In this document: one piece after another, positions 25,566 through 34,995 of the stretch
Layout of the letters: the number at the start of each line of letters is the position of its first letter
Position numbering within the stretch: position 1 is the stretch's first letter
DNA from: Muribaculaceae bacterium
Lineage (GTDB): Bacteria; Bacteroidota; Bacteroidia; Bacteroidales; Muribaculaceae
DNA: 46,536 nt
Direction of reading: 5' to 3'
NCBI GenBank assembly: GCA_022509065.1
Contig: JAFLTY010000019.1
Span: 1-46,536 of the forward strand
Notes under the pieces: model-generated
The model's input: the letters and a program-made list of their open reading frames with translations, nothing else
Told to the model about the DNA's origin: nothing
Databases searched by the model: none
Translations under genes and position numbers: made by a program

Positions 25566-27203
25566 ATGATAAAGATGAAAACCGTTAGCAAACATTTTGT
25601 TAAGATTCTGGCGTGCGTTGCCTTCGCGTTAACGCTGTATTCGTGCGGTGGAGGTGAGCGCTCTGTGTCTTCTCGTATTGACAACGTGGTGCCCGACAAC
25701 GCCGATTTAATATATGCCGGAAACATCCAGCGAGCTTTCGACCAGCTTGACATCAAGGTTTCGGGAGGCAAGTTGGTTCTTCCCCAGTACATGTGGGACA
25801 TAATCGATGTGGCAGGCCGTAACATGTCCGACCAGGTAGAGGACCGCCTCGAGGAGTTCAAAGGCATCGATTACAACAGCATAGTTGTGGCTGCACGGAA
25901 GAAAGGTGACGACGTCAATGTCATCGTCAACTTTGGAGTAAGCGATGTCGACGCCCTTTATGATTTTGTCAGTGAATACTCCCCGATGATCGATCTTGAC
26001 CGTACCGAGGGTTACCAGACATTGGGAACTTCGGATGGCGAAATCCTCATCAAAGACGGCGAGGCTTACGTAGTCATTCAGGATGGCGAGGCTCTTAGCG
26101 GCAAACACGCCGTACGCGCCGTAGAACGCTGGATGAGCGACGCATCAGAGAAACCGCTGGCAACGTGGAAACGCGACTATCTGACCCGACAGTCTGTCAG
26201 CGCACTGTGGGTGTCGAGCAATTTCCTCCAGGCTGTCTTGCCGTCTTACACTTGGAAAGAAATGTCCAAAACCTTTGACAACATCCCCGGTGTATCGCTA
26301 AAGAACCTCAGTTTGGGTCACAGTGCCGATTTGGATGGTGATAAGGCTACGGCCAATATCACGGTGTTCAACGGCGACAAGGTGATGAAAACGCCTGTGG
26401 GAGGCACTTTTGACACCGATTTGCTCAAATACGCCTGCAAAAAAGACATGTTGGCGTTCGGATGCGCAGCCAATACCCTGGCTTTCAATCTTATCCGTAG
26501 CTCTTTGAACGACGAGTTCGACAGTTCGATAAATTATTACCGCCAAGAACTTGACGAAGCCAATGAACGCGCGCAATACATGGACGAGGATGATTATTAT
26601 TCGTATTACTACACACCGCAATATATTGAAGAAAATCTGCGTATATACACATCGTTACGCGAAGCCATAAACAACCTTATGGATTGTCTGAGTGGCTCTG
26701 CCATTATCACGATGGGACCGACCACCGATGATATGGAATTGTTCGTAAACAATCCGCAGGAAAACCTTCATGTGTGCATCGCCGGAGCCTGTAAGCCCAA
26801 CAAGGCCAAACAGGCTGTAGATGCCGCATTCGACATATTGCAGAATAGTTTCGACAAAGAGTATTTCTGGAAACTGCCCGACGGATTTAAACTTAGTGTC
26901 GAAGACGAAACGGTGTATTTTCAGGCTGACGGTAACAATATAGTTATCAACTACGGCGAAAGAGAAGGCGCCGGTGACGGCAAATTTGACAAAAGTGTGT
27001 TTGCCGACTCGTGGGTAGCCGGACAATACCTCATGCCCGAAAAGACCGAACTTATGAATGGTATAGAGCTGCCCTTTGGAGTCAGCGCTTGGGGTAAAGG
27101 CAACGAGATGTCGTTCGATTTTGAAATGAAACTGAACGGAGCCAAAGGCAATTTCGTTCCCGCAATTGTCAATGCCGCGCTCGAAGTGATGCACAACTTC
27201 TGA
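25566..27203 (+). CDS. DUF4836-like lipoprotein
   Basis: From the start at 25566 (MIKMKTVSKHFVK) the protein has 545 residues; 25575 is equally possible. An ATG at 25515 is less likely because a promoter box overlaps the codons after it. The lipoprotein signal ends in FALTLYSCGGGE, with the lipidated Cys near residue 27. The mature chain opens with RIDNVVPDNADLIYAGNIQRAFDQLDI, a pattern seen in DUF4836 proteins of Bacteroidota. Long mixed alpha/beta stretches follow, including an acidic Tyr-rich loop (YMDEDDYYSYYYTPQY). No catalytic motif is seen. It is anchored in the inner or outer membrane and its role is unknown. A 12-bp hairpin terminates it. Confidence 0.72.
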   Translation: MIKMKTVSKHFVKILACVAFALTLYSCGGGERSVSSRIDNVVPDNADLIYAGNIQRAFDQLDIKVSGGKLVLPQYMWDIIDVAGRNMSDQVEDRLEEFKGIDYNSIVVAARKKGDDVNVIVNFGVSDVDALYDFVSEYSPMIDLDRTEGYQTLGTSDGEILIKDGEAYVVIQDGEALSGKHAVRAVERWMSDASEKPLATWKRDYLTRQSVSALWVSSNFLQAVLPSYTWKEMSKTFDNIPGVSLKNLSLGHSADLDGDKATANITVFNGDKVMKTPVGGTFDTDLLKYACKKDMLAFGCAANTLAFNLIRSSLNDEFDSSINYYRQELDEANERAQYMDEDDYYSYYYTPQYIEENLRIYTSLREAINNLMDCLSGSAIITMGPTTDDMELFVNNPQENLHVCIAGACKPNKAKQAVDAAFDILQNSFDKEYFWKLPDGFKLSVEDETVYFQADGNNIVINYGEREGAGDGKFDKSVFADSWVAGQYLMPEKTELMNGIELPFGVSAWGKGNEMSFDFEMKLNGAKGNFVPAIVNAALEVMHNF

Positions 27204-27240
27204 GGCTCATCCTTTTATAATAGAGAACATAACAGCTAAA

Positions 27241-27276
27241 GAATGCCTGACCTTATGCTTTAATGGTCAGGCATTC
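27241..27276. terminator. 12-bp-stem hairpin after the DUF4836-like gene
   Basis: GAATGCCTGACC (27241-27252) pairs perfectly with GGTCAGGCATTC (27265-27276) around a 12-nt loop. There is no T-run, so it may terminate weakly or protect the 3' end of the message. Confidence 0.65.
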
Positions 27277-27342
27277 TGCGTCGTTATGCAGCTAAGATAA
27301 TTGGATGATAAGGGTAGGGAAAGATTGAAACAAATCGTCGAA

Positions 27343-27372
27343 TTTGGTATATAACAGAAAATTATTAACTTT
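27343..27372 (+). promoter_or_regulatory. Promoter of the structured RNA
   Basis: TTTG (27343-27346), 18 nt, then TAACTTTG (27365-27372). It fits the Bacteroidota pattern. It predicts a start near 27379, about 350 nt before the next gene. Confidence 0.7.
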
Positions 27373-27378
27373 GCGTCA

Positions 27379-27683
27379 CTTACCGCCCACGGTGCCTCTT
27401 TATTGCAGGTTCCGGGACGAGGATGTTACATAAGAAGCGTTTATCGCGCTTATTCTTGACGATTCGAAATCTTGCAGTTTCAAATTCAGATCAAGGGTAG
27501 GGCAACGGTAGGCGCCTGCAGTGATATGATTATTTCATGACTGAACACTTAGCATAGGTGTTCAGTTTATTGGTATGTCATATCAGCGTGAGGCTCCAGT
27601 TGCTCGTTCCAATCTGAATGGGCAAGCCAGAGCCTCGAATCGTGGGAGCGAGCAATGATAAAAGGCTCTCACGCTTCTTTTTT
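27379..27683 (+). ncRNA. Structured RNA ending in an intrinsic terminator: small RNA or attenuator leader
   Basis: About 305 nt between a good promoter and a terminator, with no convincing gene inside. Elements from 5' to 3' are: GGTGCCTC opposite GAGGATG; an AAGCG/CGCTT hairpin near 27440-27465; GATATGA (27523-27529) pairing with TCATATC (27578-27584), which encloses a perfect CTGAACAC/GTGTTCAG hairpin (27541-27565); and a long terminator whose AGCGTGAG (27585-27592) pairs with CTCACGCT (27668-27675) and TTGCTCG (about 27600-27606) pairs with CGAGCAA, followed by TCTTTTTTT. The tail is 47 nt before a surface-protein gene that has no other promoter box. RNase P, tmRNA and SRP signatures were not found; a 6S-like or cis-regulatory role remains open. 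Confidence 0.65.
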
Positions 27684-27730
27684 ACCAATCATTTGATATA
27701 GAGAGTCATATCAATGTAGCCGATTACCCA

Positions 27731-30700
27731 ATGAAACTTTATTCTCTCTTGGCGTGTTGCCTTCTGGCATTAGGAATCACTGCCACCGCCGAAACCGCCC
27801 GTCTGACCGTAACTCCGGGACAACTCAAAGCGCAGCTTTTAAGCTACGATGGTGAACCCGACGAACTTATCCTTTCGGGCTCCCTCAACTCAGCCGACCT
27901 GACATATATAAATGAAGGTAGTGGAAAAATGGCAATGGTGAATTCGATAGACCTGTCAGCAATAACTCTGAGTTATGACAATGGTTACTACGCCAAAATA
28001 GGCGGCTATCCTTATGATGGTGATATTAATGGCACATGGGTGGAAAATTACTACCTATCAGAGATAAACTACAGTGATACTGTATATAATACCACGCCGC
28101 TTGGTCTTATGCAAGTGGTAGTGACTACGGGTAGCAACAATCTTGCCGCATTACTCAGTGGCAATCAGAATATTAAAAAGATTGTCTTTCCGAATGCAAT
28201 TACAGAGTATGGCGCCGGTATTTGTTTTTCTTCTATAGTGGAGGAGGTAACATTGCCGGATGCAACCACTTCAATACCTTTTAGAGCATTTGAAAGATGT
28301 GATATCAAGACCCTGCACATTAAAGAAATTAAATCTGTCGGCGAATTTGCTTTTTATCAGGCAAAACTGACAAACTTTGATTTCAGTCATGTAAACGAAT
28401 TGGGCTATCGTGCATTTAGCAGATGCATTCTTCCCGTCGATGTGACATTGTCAGGCGGAGTCAAAGTTATTGATGAAGAATGTTTCTCGCGTTCAAATAT
28501 CGAAACTTTGGTCATCGGCTCCGGAACGAAAGAAATAGGTGTGAGCGCATTTGCAAATTGTCAGTTAAAAACAGTGACATTGCCCGAAGGATTGGAAAAA
28601 ATCGGCCAATATGCTTTTGACGGAAATAACGCGCTCACCCGGTTGAATTTTCCGTCAACACTAACCGAAGTCGGAGCAAAAGCATTCCCGGAGAACTTTA
28701 TGAACAACGTTGCCGCCGAGAACGGAGTGGTTTATATTGGTAAGAACGCTTATGCACTTGCCTCAAACAACGGGACTATAAAGATTAAGGAAGGTATAAC
28801 GGCTATTAGTGACGGTTTTGACACCAATGCAGGCAAATATGCTTCTACTGTTACAAAAATCACCCTTCCGTCAACACTCGAAACAATCGGTATATTATCT
28901 CAGAATATTACGTCGTATTATAACAGTTCAAACAACGAAGCTTTAGGAGCGTTTTCCAATTGTTCAAATCTCTCCGAAATTGAATTCGCCACAAATTCCC
29001 GGTTAAAAATTATCGGTGACGAAAGTTTTCTCAACTGTGCTATGTTAAAATCAGTCACCATACCGGAAGGAGTCACGACAATCGGAGATTTTGCTTTTTT
29101 GGGTTGTAAGGATGTCGACTTTACCCTGCCTCAATCCTTACAGATTATAGGAAAAGAAGTTTTCGGTGATTACTATAGTTCCAAAAATAATGTGACAATT
29201 AAAAATATACCGTCCGGTTTAATGTATATCGGAGATTCTGCGTTTCGTTGGTGTCGATTGCCATCCACTGTCGAATTAGGTCAGAGTATTCGTGAAATTG
29301 GGAGTGCCGCATTCGGTGGTTGCACCGGAGTATATCAGGTAAAGATAAATTTGAACAAAGATTGTAAGGTTCAATCTCCGTTTTCCCAAACCGGTATTGA
29401 CATGTTGACAGTAGAAGCAGGCTGTACTTATGTCCCCGGAAGCTTGTTTCAGAACAATACAACACTTAGTATAATTAAATTTGAAGAACCGGATGCAACC
29501 ACTCCCCCTCTGACTATCGGGGACTATGCTTTTTCAAAATGTACGGCTTTGACTTTAGATGAGTTGCCGATGCGGGTTGACAGTATAGGATCTCGGGCTT
29601 TCGAATATGTTAAGTTACCGCAGGAATTTAGCACAGGCAACGTTCGTTATATAGGATCTGAAGCGTTCTATGGAGCGACCGGGATTGAGACTTTGGTTAT
29701 GGCCGAGCCATTGGAATATTGTGGGTCTCGCGCGTTTGCCTATATAACATCGTTGACAAACCTAAAATTACTGTCTCATAATCTACAGTATGCAAATGGA
29801 TGTTTTAAGGAGCCACAAACGTTGTCAGTTTTTGTCGGACAGAATGTGCAAAGAATTCCCAAAGATTTCTTTAGTTCACTTGGAACCGGCAATAATCATA
29901 TAACATTTGAATCGCGCGCCGAAACTCAGACACCTCTTACTATCGAAAGTGATGCTTTTGCCTTCTGTTTTTTTAGCAAGATAATCTTTCCGGATACTAA
30001 AACAATAATTGAAGATAGTGCCTTTATGTATAGTTATGTCGATGGCGTACAGTTAGGAAAAGGCACGGAGAGTATCGGATACAGAGCCTTTTTTACAGCT
30101 TTTAATGTTAATGAAATAAATATACCCGCAAGTGTCACAACAATTGGAGACGAAGCATTCAAGCAAGTAGTAGCGTTGGGTATGTCAAGCAATGGCATTG
30201 AGAATATTACATTTGAGTCGCGTGACGAAACAAAGACACCGCTTACCATCGGCAAACAAGCTTTTTATTATACTGCGATACGCTCTCTCGAATTACCCGA
30301 TACAGAGACATACATCGGCGATGAGGCATTCAGCACTCACGGTGATAAGAATGTCATGTCGACTCTACGACTGGGCATCGGCACTAAAAGTATCGGAGCA
30401 GCAGCTTTTTCAAGCAATAGGTTGAGTTACATTAATGTTCCTTCGACAGTCAGTTTTCTGGGTCAAGGTGCGTTTCCCGGAGGCATACCTGTGGTGTTCT
30501 ACTCTGAGACGGCGCCTACAATCGACAATCCGAGCCGTTTCATGGATGGAAGGACAGTATTTGTGCCACAAAGCGGATTAGATTCTTATACCAGATTACT
30601 TGGTACCAACAATGTTATACCTTATGGTGACGATATAATGAGTTTCGAATCTGACCATATAAAAGTTGATGAAAACAAAACGAAAGATATTCATCTTGCT

Positions 30701-31831
30701 TTTGATTTGCCCAAAGAGATGGAGGATATGTCATGGAAAGTGGAAAGCTCCGATCCTGAAATCGTAACGGCTACAAAGTTGGATAATTATGTTTTTATCG
30801 ACCTTGTCAAAAACGGAACAGTCCGACTTGTGGGTAAGAAAGAAGGGACTGCGACTGTGACGGCTTATCTGGAATATAATCCGGACATCAAGGCGGAATG
30901 TACAGTGTCGGTCGGCGATTTTTCCACTCTTTCAAAATTTGAGTTCGAGCAGTCGGAAGTCTATGTTGAGATAGATAGAAGTAAACAACTCAATCTCATC
31001 ATCGAGCCCGAAGGTGCTGAATATGAAGCAATAAAATATACCAGTTCGGATCCAGAAACCGTTTTTGTATGGTCTAACGGTATGGTATCTGGTGAAAAAC
31101 CGGGTACGGCAACCATTACCGCCATAAGCGGGAAATACACTGCAACATGTCAAGTGACTGTGACAGAGCCTATATCATTAAGCCTTAACGTTGACTATGC
31201 AGAAGTTTTCGTAGGCGAAACATTGCAGATGACTGTCACTATAACACCAAAAGAATATGTCAATGAACCCATAGAATGGGAAAGTTCGAGCCCACAAATA
31301 GCTACTGTTGACCAAAACGGTCTTGTAACGGGAGTGACACAGGGAGGGTTAGTGTCTATAATTGCCAGTTTGACCGATAATCCGAACCGTTACGCAATGG
31401 CATTCATAAACGTTCTTAATATCGAACCTACAAGTATCAATATATCACCGGATGGTGGTATCATCAAGGTAGGTGAGTCAATTCAACTTACGGCTATAGT
31501 CGAACCGACCAATGTGACCGTCCCTATTACTTGGCGAGTGGACAATCCCGAGGTTGCAAATATAACGGAAGACGGATGGCTAACCGGTCTGTCGGTAGGT
31601 GAGACTTACGTTGAAGCGTGGTGTGGGTATTTAGGAACAGGAACTATCTTCAGGGTAGTTGACATGGACGGCGTCGATGATATCATGGCCGACAAGGACA
31701 ATATCGTGTCCGTTTATACTGTCGACGGCATATTGCTCAAGAAAGACTGCACTGTCGATGACTTAAAGTATCTCGCTAAGGGCATATATATCATTGTCTC
31801 CGGAACCGAGAGATTCAAGGTGAGTCTGTAA
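27731..31831 (+). CDS. BspA-type leucine-rich-repeat surface protein with Ig-like domains
   Basis: The protein has 1366 residues. The signal peptide is MKLYSLLACCLLALGITATA. LRR_5 (BspA-type) repeats run from about residue 130 to 950, with many units of the form IGxxAFxxCxxLxxVxLPxxxxxIG. Examples are TTIGDFAFLGCKDVDFTLPQ and TKSIGAAAFSSNRLSYINVP. From about 965 to 1300 there are four bacterial Ig-like (Big_2) domains, each with a WxSSxPxxxxVxxxGxVxGxxxGxxxI pattern. The last 50 residues (NIVSVYTVDGILLKKDC to GTERFKVSL) resemble a type A sorting domain of type IX secretion. BspA proteins bind host or bacterial surfaces. Base composition is more AT-rich than the neighbouring receptors. Expression probably depends on read-through of the upstream structured RNA. 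Confidence 0.9.
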   Translation: MKLYSLLACCLLALGITATAETARLTVTPGQLKAQLLSYDGEPDELILSGSLNSADLTYINEGSGKMAMVNSIDLSAITLSYDNGYYAKIGGYPYDGDINGTWVENYYLSEINYSDTVYNTTPLGLMQVVVTTGSNNLAALLSGNQNIKKIVFPNAITEYGAGICFSSIVEEVTLPDATTSIPFRAFERCDIKTLHIKEIKSVGEFAFYQAKLTNFDFSHVNELGYRAFSRCILPVDVTLSGGVKVIDEECFSRSNIETLVIGSGTKEIGVSAFANCQLKTVTLPEGLEKIGQYAFDGNNALTRLNFPSTLTEVGAKAFPENFMNNVAAENGVVYIGKNAYALASNNGTIKIKEGITAISDGFDTNAGKYASTVTKITLPSTLETIGILSQNITSYYNSSNNEALGAFSNCSNLSEIEFATNSRLKIIGDESFLNCAMLKSVTIPEGVTTIGDFAFLGCKDVDFTLPQSLQIIGKEVFGDYYSSKNNVTIKNIPSGLMYIGDSAFRWCRLPSTVELGQSIREIGSAAFGGCTGVYQVKINLNKDCKVQSPFSQTGIDMLTVEAGCTYVPGSLFQNNTTLSIIKFEEPDATTPPLTIGDYAFSKCTALTLDELPMRVDSIGSRAFEYVKLPQEFSTGNVRYIGSEAFYGATGIETLVMAEPLEYCGSRAFAYITSLTNLKLLSHNLQYANGCFKEPQTLSVFVGQNVQRIPKDFFSSLGTGNNHITFESRAETQTPLTIESDAFAFCFFSKIIFPDTKTIIEDSAFMYSYVDGVQLGKGTESIGYRAFFTAFNVNEINIPASVTTIGDEAFKQVVALGMSSNGIENITFESRDETKTPLTIGKQAFYYTAIRSLELPDTETYIGDEAFSTHGDKNVMSTLRLGIGTKSIGAAAFSSNRLSYINVPSTVSFLGQGAFPGGIPVVFYSETAPTIDNPSRFMDGRTVFVPQSGLDSYTRLLGTNNVIPYGDDIMSFESDHIKVDENKTKDIHLAFDLPKEMEDMSWKVESSDPEIVTATKLDNYVFIDLVKNGTVRLVGKKEGTATVTAYLEYNPDIKAECTVSVGDFSTLSKFEFEQSEVYVEIDRSKQLNLIIEPEGAEYEAIKYTSSDPETVFVWSNGMVSGEKPGTATITAISGKYTATCQVTVTEPISLSLNVDYAEVFVGETLQMTVTITPKEYVNEPIEWESSSPQIATVDQNGLVTGVTQGGLVSIIASLTDNPNRYAMAFINVLNIEPTSINISPDGGIIKVGESIQLTAIVEPTNVTVPITWRVDNPEVANITEDGWLTGLSVGETYVEAWCGYLGTGTIFRVVDMDGVDDIMADKDNIVSVYTVDGILLKKDCTVDDLKYLAKGIYIIVSGTERFKVSL

Positions 31832-31858
31832 GGGTTAAAATACATAATCGATAATAAT

Positions 31859-31892
31859 ACACAGGGGCGCGACACAGTTCGCGTCCCTGTGT
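31859..31892 (+). terminator. Terminator of the BspA-like gene
   Basis: ACACAGGGGCGCGA pairs with TCGCGTCCCTGTGT (one G/T pair) around a 6-nt loop. Only GTTAAAA follows, so the T-run is weak, but the 14-bp stem is very stable. Confidence 0.75.
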
Positions 31893-31988
31893 GTTAAAAT
31901 GAAAGGAAATGTTGTTAAATAAAAGTGTTAAAACGAGATATATAAAAATAAACAAATAGCAGTAATGTCATAATTCGATTTTATTTAT

Positions 31989-32113
31989 TACTTTTGTAGG
32001 TGATATGTTACTTAGGATGCCTTCCCGAGGAGACAAACACGTCTATGGTGGTGCGCAGCATGATTGATGTTGCGACATTGCCGCTATTCATAACATTTTG
32101 ATTTTTAGCTTTG
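31989..32113 (+). promoter_or_regulatory. Two promoter boxes and a structured leader before the first TonB receptor
   Basis: TACTTTTG (31989-31996) and TAGCTTTG (32106-32113) are both -7-like; no ideally spaced -33 TTG was found. The upstream box would give a leader of about 195 nt. In it CGCAGCAT pairs with ATGTTGCG around GATTG (about 32055-32075). The downstream box would give a leader of about 75 nt. The rest of the 364-bp gap 31832-32195 holds the terminator of the previous gene and nothing else recognised. Confidence 0.5.
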
Positions 32114-32195
32114 TAGACTGTTGGGAAAGACTCAAAACCCGAAAAGAAAAAACTAACAATATTAACTTAAATCCTTATTTTACCAATCAAAAAGT

Positions 32196-34952
32196 ATGAG
32201 ACTTAAACTATTCTTGCTGGTGCTTTTGACAGCTTTTTTGCCGTCTTTGGCACAGACTTCGAATGTGGTCGGAGTCGTTTTGAATGGTTCGACAGGCAGT
32301 CCGGTCAGCGGAGCCTACGTAAGTCTGCGTGGTGCTGACAAAACGGTTCAGTCGACCTTCTCAGGTAATTTCGCACTTTCGGCCGAGGCCGGAGGGTCGG
32401 ATTATCTCGTTATCACCTGCGACGGTTTCGAGGCGGCCGGTTTGGACATCAATCTGACACCCGGTACTGTCAATGTAGGCGAGATTCGTCTAGTGACAGC
32501 CGACTACGCCACCGACTTCTATGGCGATGACGACGATATCATTTACGACGAGGCAATGCTCGAGGACGAGGAAGGCAACTCGCAAGGCATAGCCGCGCTC
32601 ACCGGTGCCAATGACAATATTTATTACAACACCGCAAGCTATAATTTCGGTCCCATGTACTTCCGTTTCCGCGGTTTGCAGAACGAGTACCAGAAAATAT
32701 ACATCAACGGCGTTGACATGAACGACCCCATCCGCGGTAACTTCAACTTCAACTCTTTGCTGGGTATGACAAGCCGCGCTTTCCGTAACAAGACAACAAC
32801 CGTGGGTATGGACGTTGCCAACTACGGTTTTGGTGGTCTTGCCGGTTCGACAAGTTACAACACCATTACTGACACATACGCTCCTGGCTTCAACGGTTCG
32901 TTGGCTTACACCAACTCAAACTATTACCTTCGCGGCATGGTGACTTACGCCACCGGCCTTAACAGCAAGGGATGGGCAGTGACGCTCAGTGCCATAGGCC
33001 GTTACTCCAACGAAGGTGTCGTCGAGGGAACATTCTACCACTCGGGAGGTTTCTTCCTGTCGGTCGAAAAGCTTCTGAACGCCCAAAACTCGCTGACACT
33101 GACGGCATGGGGCGGTCCCACACAGCGCGCCAATTCGTCAGCAACTTATCAAGAGGCTTACGATCTGGTGGGATCAAACCTGTACAATCCCAACTGGGGA
33201 TGGTTCGAGGGTAAGAAACGCGCTGCCCGTATTGTCGAAAGCTTCGACCCGACCGCCATGCTCACATGGCTGTACAAGGGTGACAAAACAACCCTTAACA
33301 CGACAGCGTCGGTACGCTGGGTCAATTACTGTCAGTCGGCATTGCAGTACTACAAAGCCAACGACCCCAATCCCACCTACTATCGTTACCTTCCCAGCTA
33401 TTACAAGGATGACGCCGAACAATATGACCTGTACTATGGTCTGTGGACATCAAAAAATCCCAACGTCACCCAAATCAACTGGGACAACCTCTACATGGTC
33501 AACGCCCTGAACAACATTCAGAACCAAGACCTTCCCGACGCCCAGAAGAAAGGCGCATCGTACATTCTCGAGAACCGTCACAGCAACCAGTTCAACGCCA
33601 TGTTCAACAGCTACATCAACCATCGTATCACCAACACGATGAGTCTGCAGGCCGGTGTCTCGTTCAACTATACCAAAGCATCTTTCTACAAAACCATACG
33701 CGACCTGCTCGGCGGTCAGTTCTGGGTAGATATCGACCCGTTCTCGGACCGCGACATAACAATCGCTCCGGACAATCTCCAGAACGACCTTGACCATCCC
33801 AACCGTCGCGTCTACAAAGGCGACAAATTCGGATACAACTACGACTTCTATTTCCTCCGTGGTAACGCATGGTTGCAGAACACCATCACATCACGCCACT
33901 GGGACGTAAACTACGGCGTTCAGATGACTTACACCCAGTACAATCGCGAGGGTCACATGCGCAACGGACGCGCTCCTCAGAACTCGCTGGGCAAGAGCAC
34001 AACACTGCGTTTCGACGATGTCAGCGCCAAGGTTGGTGCAACCTATAAGGTTGACGGCCGCAACTTCTTTATCGCACATGCCGAATATGGCACACGCGCT
34101 CCTCTCGCCGACCAGGTGTTCATCGCTCCCCGCGTGAAAAACACAATTGTGAATGATGTTGAGAGCGAACGCGACCTCAGTGTCGACCTCACCTACCAGT
34201 GGAACTACCGTCGCTTCCGCGGTGCCTTGACAGCATACTACATCGATGTCAACAACGCCATTGAGCGCACCGGTTTCTACGACGACCGTTATTCGACCTA
34301 CGCCATCTACGTACTGCAGGGCGTCCGCCGTGTCAACAAAGGTCTCGAACTGGGCATGTCATATAAAATAACCCCCTCGATAACAGCTACTTTCGCCGGC
34401 ACATGGGCTAAGTATCAATACAAAAACAACCCCAACGGCACACGCTCGTTCGAAAACGGCCTGTACGCCGACACCACCCAGACTGTTTACCTCAAGAACT
34501 TCTACGTAGGCTCGACACCCCAGACAGTGTTTAATGTAGGTATCGACTATGCAGCTCCCAAGAACTGGTTCTTCAACGTCAACGCAACCTGGCAGGGCGA
34601 CGCATACGTCAACCTGTCGCCGGCTTACCACGAAGAACTTCCCGACCTGTGGAAAAAAGTCGACACCATTGATGAACTTCAGGCTTGGATTGAAGACCTT
34701 TCCACTCAGGACAAACTCAAAAACGCATGGTCGCTCAACCTTTCGATAGGCAAGGTGCTTTATCTGAGCCGATCGGTCTCGATGAACATCAACCTAAATG
34801 TCAACAACATACTTAACAACCGCAATGTAGTCACCTATGCGTACCAGCAGGGTCGTCTCGATACGACAAACTACGAGCGAGGCACATACCCCAACCGCTA
34901 CTCGTACGCCCAAGGTGCTCGCGTGTTCCTAAACATTGGCATACGTTTCTAA
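32196..34952 (+). CDS. TonB-dependent receptor with carboxypeptidase-regulatory-like domain
   Basis: The outer-membrane receptor has 918 residues. The signal peptide is MRLKLFLLVLLTAFLPSLAQ. A carboxypeptidase-D regulatory-like beta-sandwich is at about 23-100 (VVGVVLNGSTGSPVSGAYVSLRG). An acidic linker follows (FYGDDDDIIYDEAMLEDEEG). The plug domain is at about 125-240 (FRFRGLQNEYQKIYINGVDMND). The 22-stranded barrel fills the rest and ends ARVFLNIGIRF with the terminal Phe typical of barrel assembly. Such receptors import large ligands using TonB energy. There is no SusD-type partner; instead two DUF5689 lipoproteins follow with gaps of about 43 nt. Strongly biased, C-ending codons suggest high expression. 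Confidence 0.92.
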   Translation: MRLKLFLLVLLTAFLPSLAQTSNVVGVVLNGSTGSPVSGAYVSLRGADKTVQSTFSGNFALSAEAGGSDYLVITCDGFEAAGLDINLTPGTVNVGEIRLVTADYATDFYGDDDDIIYDEAMLEDEEGNSQGIAALTGANDNIYYNTASYNFGPMYFRFRGLQNEYQKIYINGVDMNDPIRGNFNFNSLLGMTSRAFRNKTTTVGMDVANYGFGGLAGSTSYNTITDTYAPGFNGSLAYTNSNYYLRGMVTYATGLNSKGWAVTLSAIGRYSNEGVVEGTFYHSGGFFLSVEKLLNAQNSLTLTAWGGPTQRANSSATYQEAYDLVGSNLYNPNWGWFEGKKRAARIVESFDPTAMLTWLYKGDKTTLNTTASVRWVNYCQSALQYYKANDPNPTYYRYLPSYYKDDAEQYDLYYGLWTSKNPNVTQINWDNLYMVNALNNIQNQDLPDAQKKGASYILENRHSNQFNAMFNSYINHRITNTMSLQAGVSFNYTKASFYKTIRDLLGGQFWVDIDPFSDRDITIAPDNLQNDLDHPNRRVYKGDKFGYNYDFYFLRGNAWLQNTITSRHWDVNYGVQMTYTQYNREGHMRNGRAPQNSLGKSTTLRFDDVSAKVGATYKVDGRNFFIAHAEYGTRAPLADQVFIAPRVKNTIVNDVESERDLSVDLTYQWNYRRFRGALTAYYIDVNNAIERTGFYDDRYSTYAIYVLQGVRRVNKGLELGMSYKITPSITATFAGTWAKYQYKNNPNGTRSFENGLYADTTQTVYLKNFYVGSTPQTVFNVGIDYAAPKNWFFNVNATWQGDAYVNLSPAYHEELPDLWKKVDTIDELQAWIEDLSTQDKLKNAWSLNLSIGKVLYLSRSVSMNINLNVNNILNNRNVVTYAYQQGRLDTTNYERGTYPNRYSYAQGARVFLNIGIRF

Positions 34953-34995
34953 TTGACAACAGGTTTTACCATAAACAATATATAAGATTACACAC

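Noticed and set aside
27379-27683. RNase P RNA or tmRNA
   Set aside because: The conserved core sequences of RNase P and the tag-coding and tRNA-like ends of tmRNA were not found.
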